From NCBI GenBank assembly GCA_024072375.1, contig CP099617.1:539001-603000 (forward strand): a stretch of 64,000 nucleotides of DNA, read 5' to 3'. The stretch's first letter is position 1. Each line of letters opens with the position of its first letter. Shown here piece by piece: positions 8,342 through 16,343 of this stretch. The stretch is from Sphingomonadaceae bacterium OTU29LAMAA1. Its GTDB lineage: Bacteria > Pseudomonadota > Alphaproteobacteria > Sphingomonadales > Sphingomonadaceae. The notes under the pieces are model-generated. The model made no database searches, had not been told where the DNA came from, and saw only the letters and a list, made by a program, of their open reading frames with translations. The translations under genes were made by a program, and so were the position numbers.

Positions 8342-10684
8342 CTACATCAGCTTATCGAGAGTGATTGGCAGATCGCGCACGCGCTTTCCTGTGGCGTTGT
8401 AAACGGCATTGGCGACTGCCGCCGCTACGCCGGTGATGCCGATCTCACCGATACCGTGGGCACCCATCGGCGTGTGAGGGTCGGCAATATCGGTCCAGAT
8501 AACGTCGATTTCAGGCACGTCGAGGTGCACGGGAATGTGATATTCGGCGAGGCTTGGGTTCATGATCCGGCCATTGCGTTCATCGAACTGCGTCTCCTCC
8601 ATCAGGGCCAGGCCCAGGCCCATGATGATGCCACCGCGAAACTGGCTCTTCGCCGTCTTGGGATTGAGGATGCGACCGCAATCGAACGATCCGAGAATGC
8701 GGCTGACCCGTATCTCGCCCGTGACGGCGTTGACATGCACTTCGCAGAAGATCGCGCTGTGCGAATGCATTGACCAGTGCATCAGTTCGAGGGGTTGGGA
8801 CGCCGCCTCAGTGACGGTGACATTGTCGCGCTGCGCGCGCGCCAGGATCGAAGCATAGCTTTCCCGCCGCGCAGGATCGTCGCGCTTGGCGAGGCCTCCG
8901 TTCTCGCTGCCCACCTCGTCCGCCGACAGCCCGGCGAGGGGCGAATCGTTGCCGGCGAGTTTCAGGAGTTCGACGACCAGCGCGTTCTGCGCGGCGATGA
9001 CGGCGGCACCGATCGCTGCGGTCTGCTGCGATCCGCCTGCCATGATCGCGCCCGGGATCGATGCGTCGCCATAACCGACTTCGATCCGGTCCATCGGCAG
9101 AGCCAGTCGCTCTGCCGCGACGATCGCGGTGGTGGTCGACGTCCCCATGCCCATCTCGGCGGCTGCGACCTCGATCTTTGCGCGTACTGTGTTGCCGTCA
9201 CGCGCAAGGGTGATGCGTGCCTGGGCGCCGGGCATCCGGTAATAGGGATAGGTGCCGGTCGCGCAGCCCATCCCGACCAGCCACTCGCCGTCCCGGCGTT
9301 CGCGCGGCACCGCAGGACGATCCGCCCAGCCGAACTGCTCGGCGCCGGAGCGCCATGCGTCGATGATGTGCCGCGAGGAGAAGCTGAGGCCCGATGTCGG
9401 GTCCTTGTCCGGCTCGTTGCGGATACGCAGCTCGACCGGATCCATGCGGAGATCGATGGCCAGTTCGTCAATCGCGCATTCCAGCGCGAAGGTGCCGACC
9501 GCCTCTCCCGGCGCGCGCATGAAGGTGTTCGCCAGCATATTCATCCTGGCGGTCTCGACCTGCAGGGTGATGTTGGAGCACGCATAGGCCGCACGCGTCC
9601 CCAGGATGAACGGTTCGGGCATGTTGTTGTGCGGGGTCATTACCGACAGGCCAGTATGGATGAGCGCGTTGAAGGTGCCATCCACGGTCGCGCCGATCGC
9701 GACGCGCTGCTCGGTCAGGGATCGCCCGCCGACGACGCGGTACACGCCTTCGCGCGACAGGGCGATGCGCACTGGTCGCTGCGCCAGCTTTGCGGCGGCG
9801 GCGCCGATGATCTGGTGGTCCCACAAGCCCTTGCTGCCGAAACCGCCGCCGACATATGGGGAAGTCAGATGAACCTGGGCGAGATCAAGATCGAAGACCT
9901 CGCCTATCGTCTGCGCCTGCGCGGTGACCATTTGGCTTGCGTCGTGGATCACGAGTTCGCCATCGACCCAGGCGATCGTCGCGGCATGCGGTTCGATCGC
10001 ATTGTGGTTGTGGCGCGGCGTGCGATAGACCTGATCGACGACGTGTGGCGCGGCGGCGAGTGCCGCTTTGGCATCGCCGATCTCGTTGAGCAGCGGCTGG
10101 CCCATGAACAGGCCCTGTTCGATGCCGTTGGCCTTCGCGCCCGCCAGGCTGGTCGTCGACGGCTCCGCGTCATAGGTGAAGCTGAGCAGCGACGCGGCAT
10201 GATCGGCCTGTTCCTGGGTCTCGGCGAGGACGCAGGCGATCGGCTGGCCGTTCCAGTGAATCTGGTCGTCCTGCAGGATCGGCAGGTCGGCAGGGCCCAC
10301 TGCGGTCGGCGACGAGCCGAACACGCCCGGCTTGTTCATCCGCGGCGCGTTGAGGTGGGTCATCACCAGCACGACACCCGGCGCAACATCCGCGGCCGTG
10401 CTGTAAACCGCCGTGATCCGCCCGCGCGGAATCGTCGCATAGGCGAGCGCCGCATACACCATGTCGTCGAAGCGGAATTCCGCCGAGAAGGTCGCCTCGC
10501 CCTTGACCTTCAGCGCGCCATCAAGCCGGGACACGGGCGTGCCGATCAGGCCATGCTTGCGCGCGATCAGCGGGTCGGGACGGCCACCGGGAATCCAGCT
10601 GTCGGGCGCCAGCGGCACGAGCTTCTCCATTGCCCCCTGGATCAAACCCTGTGCCGCCTGCTTTGCGGTTTCGACGATGCTCAT
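8342..10684 (-). CDS. paoC: Aldehyde oxidoreductase, molybdenum-binding subunit (PaoC/YagR-type)
   Basis: Large catalytic subunit (780 residues) of a xanthine-oxidase-family enzyme that oxidises aldehydes or N-heterocycles at a molybdenum cofactor. It has the N-terminal Ald_Xan_dh a/b hammerhead region (DGALKVKGEATFSAEF), the cofactor-binding segments GGGFGSKG and FMRAPGEAVGTFALE, and the catalytic Glu in HGIGEIGITG near the C-terminus. The start ATG overlaps the stop of the FAD subunit gene (ATGA). Order and architecture match E. coli paoABC (yagTSR), a periplasmic aldehyde oxidase, but no Tat signal is visible on the Fe-S subunit here, so a cytoplasmic location is possible. No dedicated maturation gene such as paoD/xdhC is adjacent. 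Confidence 0.9.
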   Translation of the reverse strand: MSIVETAKQAAQGLIQGAMEKLVPLAPDSWIPGGRPDPLIARKHGLIGTPVSRLDGALKVKGEATFSAEFRFDDMVYAALAYATIPRGRITAVYSTAADVAPGVVLVMTHLNAPRMNKPGVFGSSPTAVGPADLPILQDDQIHWNGQPIACVLAETQEQADHAASLLSFTYDAEPSTTSLAGAKANGIEQGLFMGQPLLNEIGDAKAALAAAPHVVDQVYRTPRHNHNAIEPHAATIAWVDGELVIHDASQMVTAQAQTIGEVFDLDLAQVHLTSPYVGGGFGSKGLWDHQIIGAAAAKLAQRPVRIALSREGVYRVVGGRSLTEQRVAIGATVDGTFNALIHTGLSVMTPHNNMPEPFILGTRAAYACSNITLQVETARMNMLANTFMRAPGEAVGTFALECAIDELAIDLRMDPVELRIRNEPDKDPTSGLSFSSRHIIDAWRSGAEQFGWADRPAVPRERRDGEWLVGMGCATGTYPYYRMPGAQARITLARDGNTVRAKIEVAAAEMGMGTSTTTAIVAAERLALPMDRIEVGYGDASIPGAIMAGGSQQTAAIGAAVIAAQNALVVELLKLAGNDSPLAGLSADEVGSENGGLAKRDDPARRESYASILARAQRDNVTVTEAASQPLELMHWSMHSHSAIFCEVHVNAVTGEIRVSRILGSFDCGRILNPKTAKSQFRGGIIMGLGLALMEETQFDERNGRIMNPSLAEYHIPVHLDVPEIDVIWTDIADPHTPMGAHGIGEIGITGVAAAVANAVYNATGKRVRDLPITLDKLM

Positions 10685-11670
10685 GCCACGTCTCCCTTCG
10701 CCAGCTCGATCAACACCGCGGCCAGGGTCCGCGCCGCCAGTTCCGGCTTGAACGCATTGTCGCGAAGCGGCCGCGCGTCGGCGAACTCCGCGGCCGCGGC
10801 CGCGCCGAATGCGGCTTCGGTAGCAGGCTTGCCGCGCAGAGCGGTCTCCGCCTTGGTAGCGCGCCAGGGCTTGTGCGCGACGCCACCAAACGCGATCCGG
10901 ACGTCGCCGATCCGGTCGCCGTCCATCTCCACCGCGGCGGCGACGGAGATCAGCGCAAAGGCGTAGCTCGCCCGGTCACGCACCTTGCGATAGGTAGAGT
11001 TGGCCGCGAAGCCGAGCGGCGGCAACGCGATCGCCGTGATGAGCTCGCCCGGCGCAAGCACCGTATCGAGGTCGGGTCGGTCGCCGGGCAAGCGGTGGAG
11101 GTCGCCAAACGCGACCGTCCGCGCGCCGTTGCGTCCCTCGATATGCACGGTTGCTTCCAGCGCAGTCAGCGCGACGCACATGTCGGACGGATGCGTCGCC
11201 ACACACGCATCAGATGCACCCAGAATGGCATGGATGCGGTTGAAGCCCTCGCGGGCGTCGCACCCCGTGCCGGGCGTGCGCTTGTTGCAGCGCGATCCGT
11301 CCGTATCGTAGAAATAGGTGCACCGCGTACGCTGTAGCAGATTGCCGCCCACCGTTGCCATGTTGCGGATCTGCCCCGAGGCACCTGCCAGGATCGCGCG
11401 CGACAGCACCGGGTAGCGCGTCCGCACCGCGTGGTGCTCGGCCAGCGCGGTATTGCGAACGGCCGCGCCGACCAGCAGGCCGCCGTCCGCCGTCTCAGTG
11501 ATCGCGTCGGACAAACCGGTTACGTCCACCAGCCGCTTCGGCCGCGCCACGGTCTCGCGCATCAGGTCGACGAGGTTGGTGCCGCCGCCAAGAAAGGCCG
11601 TCGCATCGCCTGCGCCGAGTTGCACCGCGTCCGTTACATCGTCGGCGCGCGTGTAGCTGAAGGGCGTCAT
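10681..11670 (-). CDS. paoB: Aldehyde oxidoreductase, FAD-binding subunit with extra Cys cluster (PaoB/YagS-type)
   Basis: Medium subunit (329 residues) that passes electrons from the Fe-S subunit to FAD. It starts MTPFSYTRADDVTDAV and has the FAD pyrophosphate-binding segment FLGGGTNLVDLM and the second FAD block TVGGNLLQRTRC. After that block lie closely spaced cysteines (RTRC, SRCNKR, GTGCDA and later DACVATH) in the position where E. coli PaoB and 4-hydroxybenzoyl-CoA reductase beta carry an additional [4Fe-4S] cluster, absent from ordinary xanthine dehydrogenase FAD domains. It overlaps both neighbours by 4 nt, so the three subunits are translationally coupled. Confidence 0.9.
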   Translation of the reverse strand: MTPFSYTRADDVTDAVQLGAGDATAFLGGGTNLVDLMRETVARPKRLVDVTGLSDAITETADGGLLVGAAVRNTALAEHHAVRTRYPVLSRAILAGASGQIRNMATVGGNLLQRTRCTYFYDTDGSRCNKRTPGTGCDAREGFNRIHAILGASDACVATHPSDMCVALTALEATVHIEGRNGARTVAFGDLHRLPGDRPDLDTVLAPGELITAIALPPLGFAANSTYRKVRDRASYAFALISVAAAVEMDGDRIGDVRIAFGGVAHKPWRATKAETALRGKPATEAAFGAAAAAEFADARPLRDNAFKPELAARTLAAVLIELAKGDVA

Positions 11671-12185
11671 GCGGTTACCTCCGTGGCGCGGTCCGATGAC
11701 ATCGTCGCCTGGATGGCATCGATGATACCGTTATGCGCGCCGCAACGGCACAGGTTGCCGCTCATCCGTTCCCGAACCTCGTCGCGGGTCAGTACCACTT
11801 CGGCGGCGAGATCGGCGCTGACGTGACTGGGGACCCCGCGGCGTGCTTCCGCTGCCATGCCGATCGCCGAACAGATTTGCCCTGGTGTGCAATAGCCGCA
11901 CTGAAAGCCGTCATGCTCGATAAAGGCAGTCTGCAGAAGATGGAGCGTCCCGGCCTCCTCCAGCCCTTCGATCGTCGTGATCTGGCGGCCGGCGTACTGG
12001 ACCGCCAGTGCGAGGCAAGACAGGATGCGCTCGCCGTCAACCAGCACCGTACACGCCCCGCATGCGCCCTGGTTGCAGCCCTTTTTCGTGCCCGTAAGAT
12101 GCAGTGTCTCTCGGAGATGGTCCAGCAGCGATACACGAGGATCAATTGGTCCTGTGACGACGGTTCCGTTGACAATCAATGACAC
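11667..12185 (-). CDS. paoA: Aldehyde oxidoreductase, 2Fe-2S subunit (PaoA/YagT-type)
   Basis: Small electron-transfer subunit with two [2Fe-2S] clusters. The plant-ferredoxin-type motif GCNQGACGACTVL plus a later Cys in ILSCLAL forms cluster one; FQCGYCTPGQI and GNLCRCGAHNG form cluster two. I placed the start at GTG 12185 (MSLIVNG), which has GGAGA at suitable distance; an in-frame GTG at 12206 would add seven residues. E. coli PaoA carries a twin-arginine signal, but here the N-terminus begins directly with the ferredoxin fold. First gene of the three-subunit operon. Confidence 0.88.
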   Translation of the reverse strand: MSLIVNGTVVTGPIDPRVSLLDHLRETLHLTGTKKGCNQGACGACTVLVDGERILSCLALAVQYAGRQITTIEGLEEAGTLHLLQTAFIEHDGFQCGYCTPGQICSAIGMAAEARRGVPSHVSADLAAEVVLTRDEVRERMSGNLCRCGAHNGIIDAIQATMSSDRATEVTA

Positions 12186-12416
12186 TGGGGATCTCCATCG
12201 GCGCACCGCAACAGTGGCAACTTACACCGATGTATGTGTCGTGCCGATGTCTTTTTCACCCAGACGGTCTGCGTGGCTGATAAATGAGCGGTCGTTTCAG
12301 CGGCTATTGATAACAACAGGCCGTGCGGCTGGGGCAGCGTCTGACGATCGAGATCCAGGCGACGGTTTCCGATCGCGACCAGCAAAACTGGAACCGATCA
12401 CTAAGATAAGTTGCGG
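12186..12416. other. Intergenic stretch upstream of paoA
   Basis: A non-coding gap between the start of paoA and the end of the epimerase gene on the same strand. It should hold the paoABC promoter. I see no clear -35/-10 pair, hairpin or repeat in it. Confidence 0.4.
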
Positions 12417-13307
12417 TCAGGCTGCTGGGAAAGCGTAAGAGCGCAGGCCCTCGAGGATCGAATGCCGCATTGGAAGCCAACCAAGCTCACGTTCGGCGCG
12501 CATGCCCGAGACCACCTGATCACACGCAATTGCGTCCGCGAAGCCCCCGAGCGCCTGCCGTGCCTCTTCTAGCGGCCATTCCGTGACCCGCCCCTCGGCA
12601 CCTGCGCCCTCGCTTGCGGCGCGTGCAATCTCGATCAGCGGGATAGCCGCACCGTGAGCGCCGTTGAAGATCGAAGCTGCCGCTGCCTTATCGAGCGCGA
12701 GCAGATACAGGTCGGCGAGATCCTCGACATGCACGCATGTCCAGCGGTTCTGCCCGTTGCCGACGTACCGCGCAGCGCCATGCTCCCGAGCCGAACTGTA
12801 CATCATCATCGTCGTCCACGCGTGATTGCCGTAGACCCAGGCTGGACGGATAATGATCCCGTGAACGCCATCGGCTGCAGCGCCGAGGATCTCCAATTCA
12901 AGCGCCTGGCGGAATCGCACCATTTCCAGCGGATCTAGCGGGCTATCCTCGGTTGCGGGCGTTTCGCCGGTGGCGCCGTACAGGAAACAGCCGCTCGTAT
13001 AGAGAAAGCGCTTGGACGTGCCGCGCAACGCATCGATGATCGCGCGGGTCGCCGCTTCGTCAGCAACCGCGCTGTTATGGTCGTTTGGCGATGCGGCGTG
13101 AACGACTGCATCGACGCCCTGGACGGCGTTGGCGATGCTGGCTGCATTCTCCAGATCGCCGTGAGCCGGCTCATAGCCCTTGTCGGTCAGCGCGGCTGCG
13201 CTCGCCTCCGAACGTGCAAGCCCTACCACGTCGTGCCCCGCCGCCGCCAATCGCCGGGCGACCGCGCCGCCGATCAATCCCGTAGCACCCGTTACCAATA
13301 CACGCAT
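12417..13307 (-). CDS. NAD(P)-dependent epimerase/dehydratase family protein (atypical SDR)
   Basis: A Rossmann-fold protein of 296 residues with the extended-SDR nucleotide-binding motif GATGLIGGAV at the N-terminus, followed by VDAVVHAASPND and the strand RFLYTSGCFLYG. The canonical YxxxK is not obvious; the segment after the Ser-containing strand reads RFRQALELEIL, so it may be an atypical SDR acting as a reductase, an NmrA-like sensor or a quinone/aldehyde-handling enzyme. It lies on the same strand between the LysR regulator (100 nt upstream) and paoABC. A second protein of this type is encoded at 19000. Confidence 0.75.
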   Translation of the reverse strand: MRVLVTGATGLIGGAVARRLAAAGHDVVGLARSEASAAALTDKGYEPAHGDLENAASIANAVQGVDAVVHAASPNDHNSAVADEAATRAIIDALRGTSKRFLYTSGCFLYGATGETPATEDSPLDPLEMVRFRQALELEILGAAADGVHGIIIRPAWVYGNHAWTTMMMYSSAREHGAARYVGNGQNRWTCVHVEDLADLYLLALDKAAAASIFNGAHGAAIPLIEIARAASEGAGAEGRVTEWPLEEARQALGGFADAIACDQVVSGMRAERELGWLPMRHSILEGLRSYAFPAA

Positions 13308-13407
13308 GTCAGCACCTCATCGCTTTTGTGCTGAAACGTAGAGCGGAACAGCGGCCCCGCGTGAAATCGCAAGAGATAATAGGGTGTCATCGGCTCCGCC
13401 GATGACG

Positions 13408-14316
13408 TCATGCCAACGCGGCGATTTCAGCAATGCATTCACGTAGCCAGACCGTGGCGGGATGATCATCCACCCGGCGATGCCACATCATCGCCAGCGG
13501 CCAGTCAGACAGCGCGACCGGTGGCTCATGCACGACTACGCCGAAATTGGCCGCGGCGAACCGCCGCGCGACCCGCGAGGCAAGCGTCGCGATCAGATCG
13601 GTCTCTGCGACGACGAACGGGGCGACCAGGAACTGCGGCAGGCTCAGTACGACGCGACGTGCCACCCCAAGCGCCGCAAGCTTGCGGTCGACCAGCCCTG
13701 TGCGATCCCCCTCGGGGGACACTAGGAGATGGGACGCCGTGGTGAACGCCTCGATGTCGGCTTCTTTTGCAAAGGCCGGATGCCCTGGACGCGCGATGCA
13801 GGCGAAACCTTCCCGAAGCAACGGGCGTGTGAGGATGCGCGCCGAGGCGTCGACAGGAACGCTGACTGCAAGACTTACCTCGCCACTGTCGAGGAGGCCG
13901 ACGACTTCATCTTTGCCAAGAATGCCGCGGACCTGCACATCGAGGCGAGGCGCTTCGACCGCGAGCCGCGCCAGGAGCGGGGGGAGCAACACGAACGCAG
14001 CGTAGTCGGTCATCGCGATCGTGACGATGTGATCGGCAGCCGCTGGATCGAAGCCATCGTCTTGCAGGACTGATCGTAGGAGGCGGAGCGAAGAGACAAT
14101 CGGGCCGGACAAGTCATCAGCACGCGGTGTTGGTTGCATCCCTGTCGGCGACCGCACGAACAGTTCGTCGTTGAATACCTCGCGCAGTCGAGTGAGCGCA
14201 CCGCTCATGGCCGACTGGCTCAGACCGATACGCTGGCCGGCACGGGTGACGTGGCGCTCCGCATAGAGGGCATCGAATGCCTTCAACAGGTTCAGGTCAA
14301 AGCCAGCCACATCCAT
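13408..14316 (-). CDS. LysR-family transcriptional regulator (NodD/NahR-like)
   Basis: A DNA-binding regulator of about 302 residues. The winged HTH lies at residues ~6-65 (LNLLKAFDALYAERHVTRAG, then GLSQSAMSGALTRLREVFND), and the rest is a LysR effector-binding domain resembling the NodD/NahR group. I chose ATG 14316 because the HTH follows at the family's usual distance. The frame stays open for another 102 codons upstream, but that extension has no LysR homology pattern. It is on the same strand as the epimerase-like gene and paoABC, so it may control them; LysR proteins usually also repress their own gene. The ribosome-binding site at 14316 is weak. Confidence 0.82.
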   Translation of the reverse strand: MDVAGFDLNLLKAFDALYAERHVTRAGQRIGLSQSAMSGALTRLREVFNDELFVRSPTGMQPTPRADDLSGPIVSSLRLLRSVLQDDGFDPAAADHIVTIAMTDYAAFVLLPPLLARLAVEAPRLDVQVRGILGKDEVVGLLDSGEVSLAVSVPVDASARILTRPLLREGFACIARPGHPAFAKEADIEAFTTASHLLVSPEGDRTGLVDRKLAALGVARRVVLSLPQFLVAPFVVAETDLIATLASRVARRFAAANFGVVVHEPPVALSDWPLAMMWHRRVDDHPATVWLRECIAEIAALA

Positions 14317-14655
14317 CGGACGGCCATAGGAGAATGAGACCCGCCAGGAAAGGAATCGACGGGTTCTCGAAGCCTCTCCATTCCTAAGAAATTGTCCGAC
14401 TGGGGTTTGAGATCCGCCTCCCGACCCGCCTTTGCCGTCGACATGAACGAATCGCGGAAACGGGGGAGCCGAAAAGCACTCCGGAACGTCCAGTGCTGCG
14501 TCCTCGTTAGCAAGGTCGCACACCTTCTGCGGTACCGGGATGTTTCCTCGTTTACGCTTATCCTGGTGCAGTCCGGCACCCTTCCCATCGTGATATCGAC
14601 GATCACCTGGGTCGAACGCCATCTGCGTCTATGACAAAGACCAAGGGACGCACAG
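14317..14655. other. Gap upstream of the lysR gene
   Basis: About 340 bases without a convincing gene. The minus frame continuous with lysR is open across most of it, and short frames exist on both strands, but none shows family signatures. It must hold the lysR promoter. Its right end leads into the palindromic CACAGGTGCG repeats at 14647-14682. Confidence 0.4.
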
Positions 14656-14682
14656 GTGCGCACAGGTGCGCACCTGTGCGTC
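14647..14682. repeat. Perfect 22-bp palindrome with an extra direct repeat unit
   Basis: CACAGGTGCG occurs twice in tandem (14651-14660, 14661-14670), then once inverted. Positions 14659-14680 form a perfect 22-bp palindrome centred on GCGC. A longer nested pairing, GACGCACAGGTGCG at 14647-14660 with its complement at 14669-14682, is also possible. It looks like a multi-dimer protein-binding site or a strong cruciform/hairpin. It lies about 330 nt upstream of lysR and just before two small plus-strand reading frames. Confidence 0.6.
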
Positions 14683-14850
14683 AACATTCAGCCTCCAGCT
14701 ACGGCCGCAGAGCTTGACGCGGCCAGGCGAGAGGTCGCTCAGATTGGAGAACGCCTCGCTGGAATCGCAGCGGCGCACCTTTCGGCCAAAACATGGAAGG
14801 CGCGCCTCCGTCTGGCTCAGGCCGTCATTGCACGAGCACCGCGCAGCTGA
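14656..14850 (+). CDS. Possible small hypothetical protein (uncertain)
   Basis: A 64-codon frame with a GTG start inside the palindrome. The product is Ala/Arg-rich and predicted helical (for example AAELDAARREVAQIGERLAG and AHLSAKTWKARLRLAQAV), with heptad-like spacing. No family is recognised and there is no ribosome-binding site separable from the palindrome. It ends 64 nt before the HHH gene. It may be real, or a remnant of a longer gene. Confidence 0.3.
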   Translation: MRTGAHLCVNIQPPATAAELDAARREVAQIGERLAGIAAAHLSAKTWKARLRLAQAVIARAPRS

Positions 14851-14914
14851 ATTGCTTGGGCACCTGATCGTCTCGGCAGTTGCGGCCGCGGCGGCGGTGC
14901 CGCATGGATCATGT

Positions 14915-15100
14915 ATGATCGACCTGAACACCGCTTCCGCAAACGACTTCGACGCCGTTCCGCAGTTGAAGGGCCACGGCTTCGAGATCGTCCGTTATCG
15001 CGAGGAGCGCGGTCGTTTCGATGCGCTCAGGCAGCTTGACGAGGTTCCTGGGCTTACGGGCAAGTGGGACGGGGCAGAAGCCGAGGTCGAGGTGCTCTGA
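14915..15100 (+). CDS. Small helix-hairpin-helix (ComEA-like) domain protein
   Basis: A 61-residue protein that begins IDLNTASANDFDAVPQLKG and continues with a second hairpin around LDEVPGLTGK. This is the tandem HhH pattern of the ComEA/DUF655 group, which binds DNA without sequence specificity. There is no signal peptide or membrane anchor with this start. The same frame is open upstream to 14666, but the upstream residues look random. It is convergent with the methyltransferase gene 3 nt downstream. The role is unknown; DNA uptake or repair are family-level possibilities. Confidence 0.6.
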   Translation: MIDLNTASANDFDAVPQLKGHGFEIVRYREERGRFDALRQLDEVPGLTGKWDGAEAEVEVL

Positions 15101-15103
15101 AGC

Positions 15104-15724
15104 TCAGGCGTAACCCACGACCGCTATGAGCGGGTCACCGCGCGCTCCATCCGCCAGCACCCGGGCCTCCATGTCGCGAAAGCCCGCATCGTCGAGATAA
15201 TGGCGGACCAGCGAGGCCTGTCCATGCATGTCCAGCGATCTCCAGACCGCCACCGCCTTGGTCGGAAAGCAGCGGTTGGAGAAGCTCACGACGAACGGTG
15301 CGCCAGGAGCAAGCGCCCGCCGCACCTCGGCAAACACGTCGTAGGGGCGCTGGAGATACTGTACTCCGACGCAGCACAGCGCACCGCCGAAGGCCCCGCT
15401 GTCGAGCGCCAAGGCTGTGTCGCGGTTGAGGTCCTGTACGAACCACCGGTCCAGTCGCGGATTGGCCGCGAGTTCTTCGGCGTTCATGCCATGGCCTACC
15501 ACCTCGGCATAGCGACGCTCTGCGGGTAGGTGGCTGACCCAACTGGACATCAGGTCGAGGATCCGCCCGTCATCCGGTAGCAAGCTACGGTAACACTGCG
15601 TCAGTGCTGCGATCACCGGATCGTCGAGATGGGTGACAAGCCGCGCCGGCGCATAGAAGGCGAGATCGTCTCCGGTATCGTCCTTGTCGAACGCATGAGC
15701 CGGGAGTGGTGTACGCTCTTTCAT
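15104..15724 (-). CDS. Class I SAM-dependent methyltransferase (Methyltransf_11-like)
   Basis: A 206-residue protein with a degenerate SAM-binding core: GRILDLMSSWVSHLP (motif I position, lacking the usual Gly-rich loop), VVGHGMNAEEL, FVQDLNRDTALALDSGAFGG (acidic motif II region) and the motif-III strand GAPFVVSFSNRCFP. This pattern is typical of a group of small bacterial methyltransferase-like proteins of unknown substrate. It ends the minus-strand pair that starts with the DUF1993 gene 13 nt upstream, so the two are probably co-transcribed. Confidence 0.65.
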   Translation of the reverse strand: MKERTPLPAHAFDKDDTGDDLAFYAPARLVTHLDDPVIAALTQCYRSLLPDDGRILDLMSSWVSHLPAERRYAEVVGHGMNAEELAANPRLDRWFVQDLNRDTALALDSGAFGGALCCVGVQYLQRPYDVFAEVRRALAPGAPFVVSFSNRCFPTKAVAVWRSLDMHGQASLVRHYLDDAGFRDMEARVLADGARGDPLIAVVGYA

Positions 15725-15737
15725 GCCTGGCGGCCTG

Positions 15738-16241
15738 TCAGCTGCCCACCCGATCGCCGGCGAGATAGTCCATCTTGCCGATCGCCACGCCCTTCATCCG
15801 CAGCAGTCCATAGGCCGTCGTTACGTGGAAGAAGAAGTTCGGGAGGCTGAAATCGGTGATCAGGCTCTGGCCGGTGAACGTCATCTGCGTGTTGGGTAGC
15901 TTGAGAATAACTTCGGCCGCTTCCCTGCCGTCGAACGCTGTCGGCTCGGCGTTCTCAATGTAGGCGATCGTGCGGGCGATCCGATCGCGCAGCTCGGCGA
16001 TGCTCTTCTCATCATCCGCCATCGGAAGCGGTTCGGTCTGCGCGACGCGCGTCACGGCCAGCTTGGCCGTATCGCAGGCGATCTGCACCTGCTTGGTCAA
16101 CGGCAGCATATCCGGTGCCATCCGAGCGCCGAGCAGGTCCTGCTCGCTCACGCCGCTGGTGCCCGCCTTGGCGAGGAGGTGATCCAGATTGCGTAGTGCG
16201 CGCGTGAAGATCGGGACGGTGATCTCGTAAAGGCTAGGCAT
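15738..16241 (-). CDS. DUF1993 family protein
   Basis: A 167-residue protein beginning MPSLYEITVPIFTRALRNLD, with the family-typical later segments ARMAPDMLPLTKQVQIACDT and SLPNFFFHVTTAYGLLR. DUF1993 proteins are four-helix-bundle proteins related in fold to DinB; their function is unknown. The start is one of three consecutive ATGs (16247, 16244, 16241); GGAGA just upstream gives 16241 the best spacing. It probably shares a transcript with the methyltransferase gene. Confidence 0.8.
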   Translation of the reverse strand: MPSLYEITVPIFTRALRNLDHLLAKAGTSGVSEQDLLGARMAPDMLPLTKQVQIACDTAKLAVTRVAQTEPLPMADDEKSIAELRDRIARTIAYIENAEPTAFDGREAAEVILKLPNTQMTFTGQSLITDFSLPNFFFHVTTAYGLLRMKGVAIGKMDYLAGDRVGS

Positions 16242-16343
16242 CATCATTTCTCCGGCAGGCTTTCCGAAGCCCCTTCCATGCTTGGACGCAGGTAGTCCGA
16301 CGCACAAGTCTCACGGCTGATCATGGCCTTCCCAACGATGTGG

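Noticed and set aside
8777..10966. A 729-codon plus-strand frame opposite paoC and the end of paoB
   Set aside because: It is antisense to a clear molybdenum-enzyme subunit and arises from high GC at third codon positions; the translation is Arg/Gly/Asp-rich with no family pattern.
14317..14622. N-terminal extension of the LysR protein by 102 residues
   Set aside because: The HTH starts right after Met at 14316 as in other LysR proteins; the extension has no matching pattern and no better ribosome-binding site.
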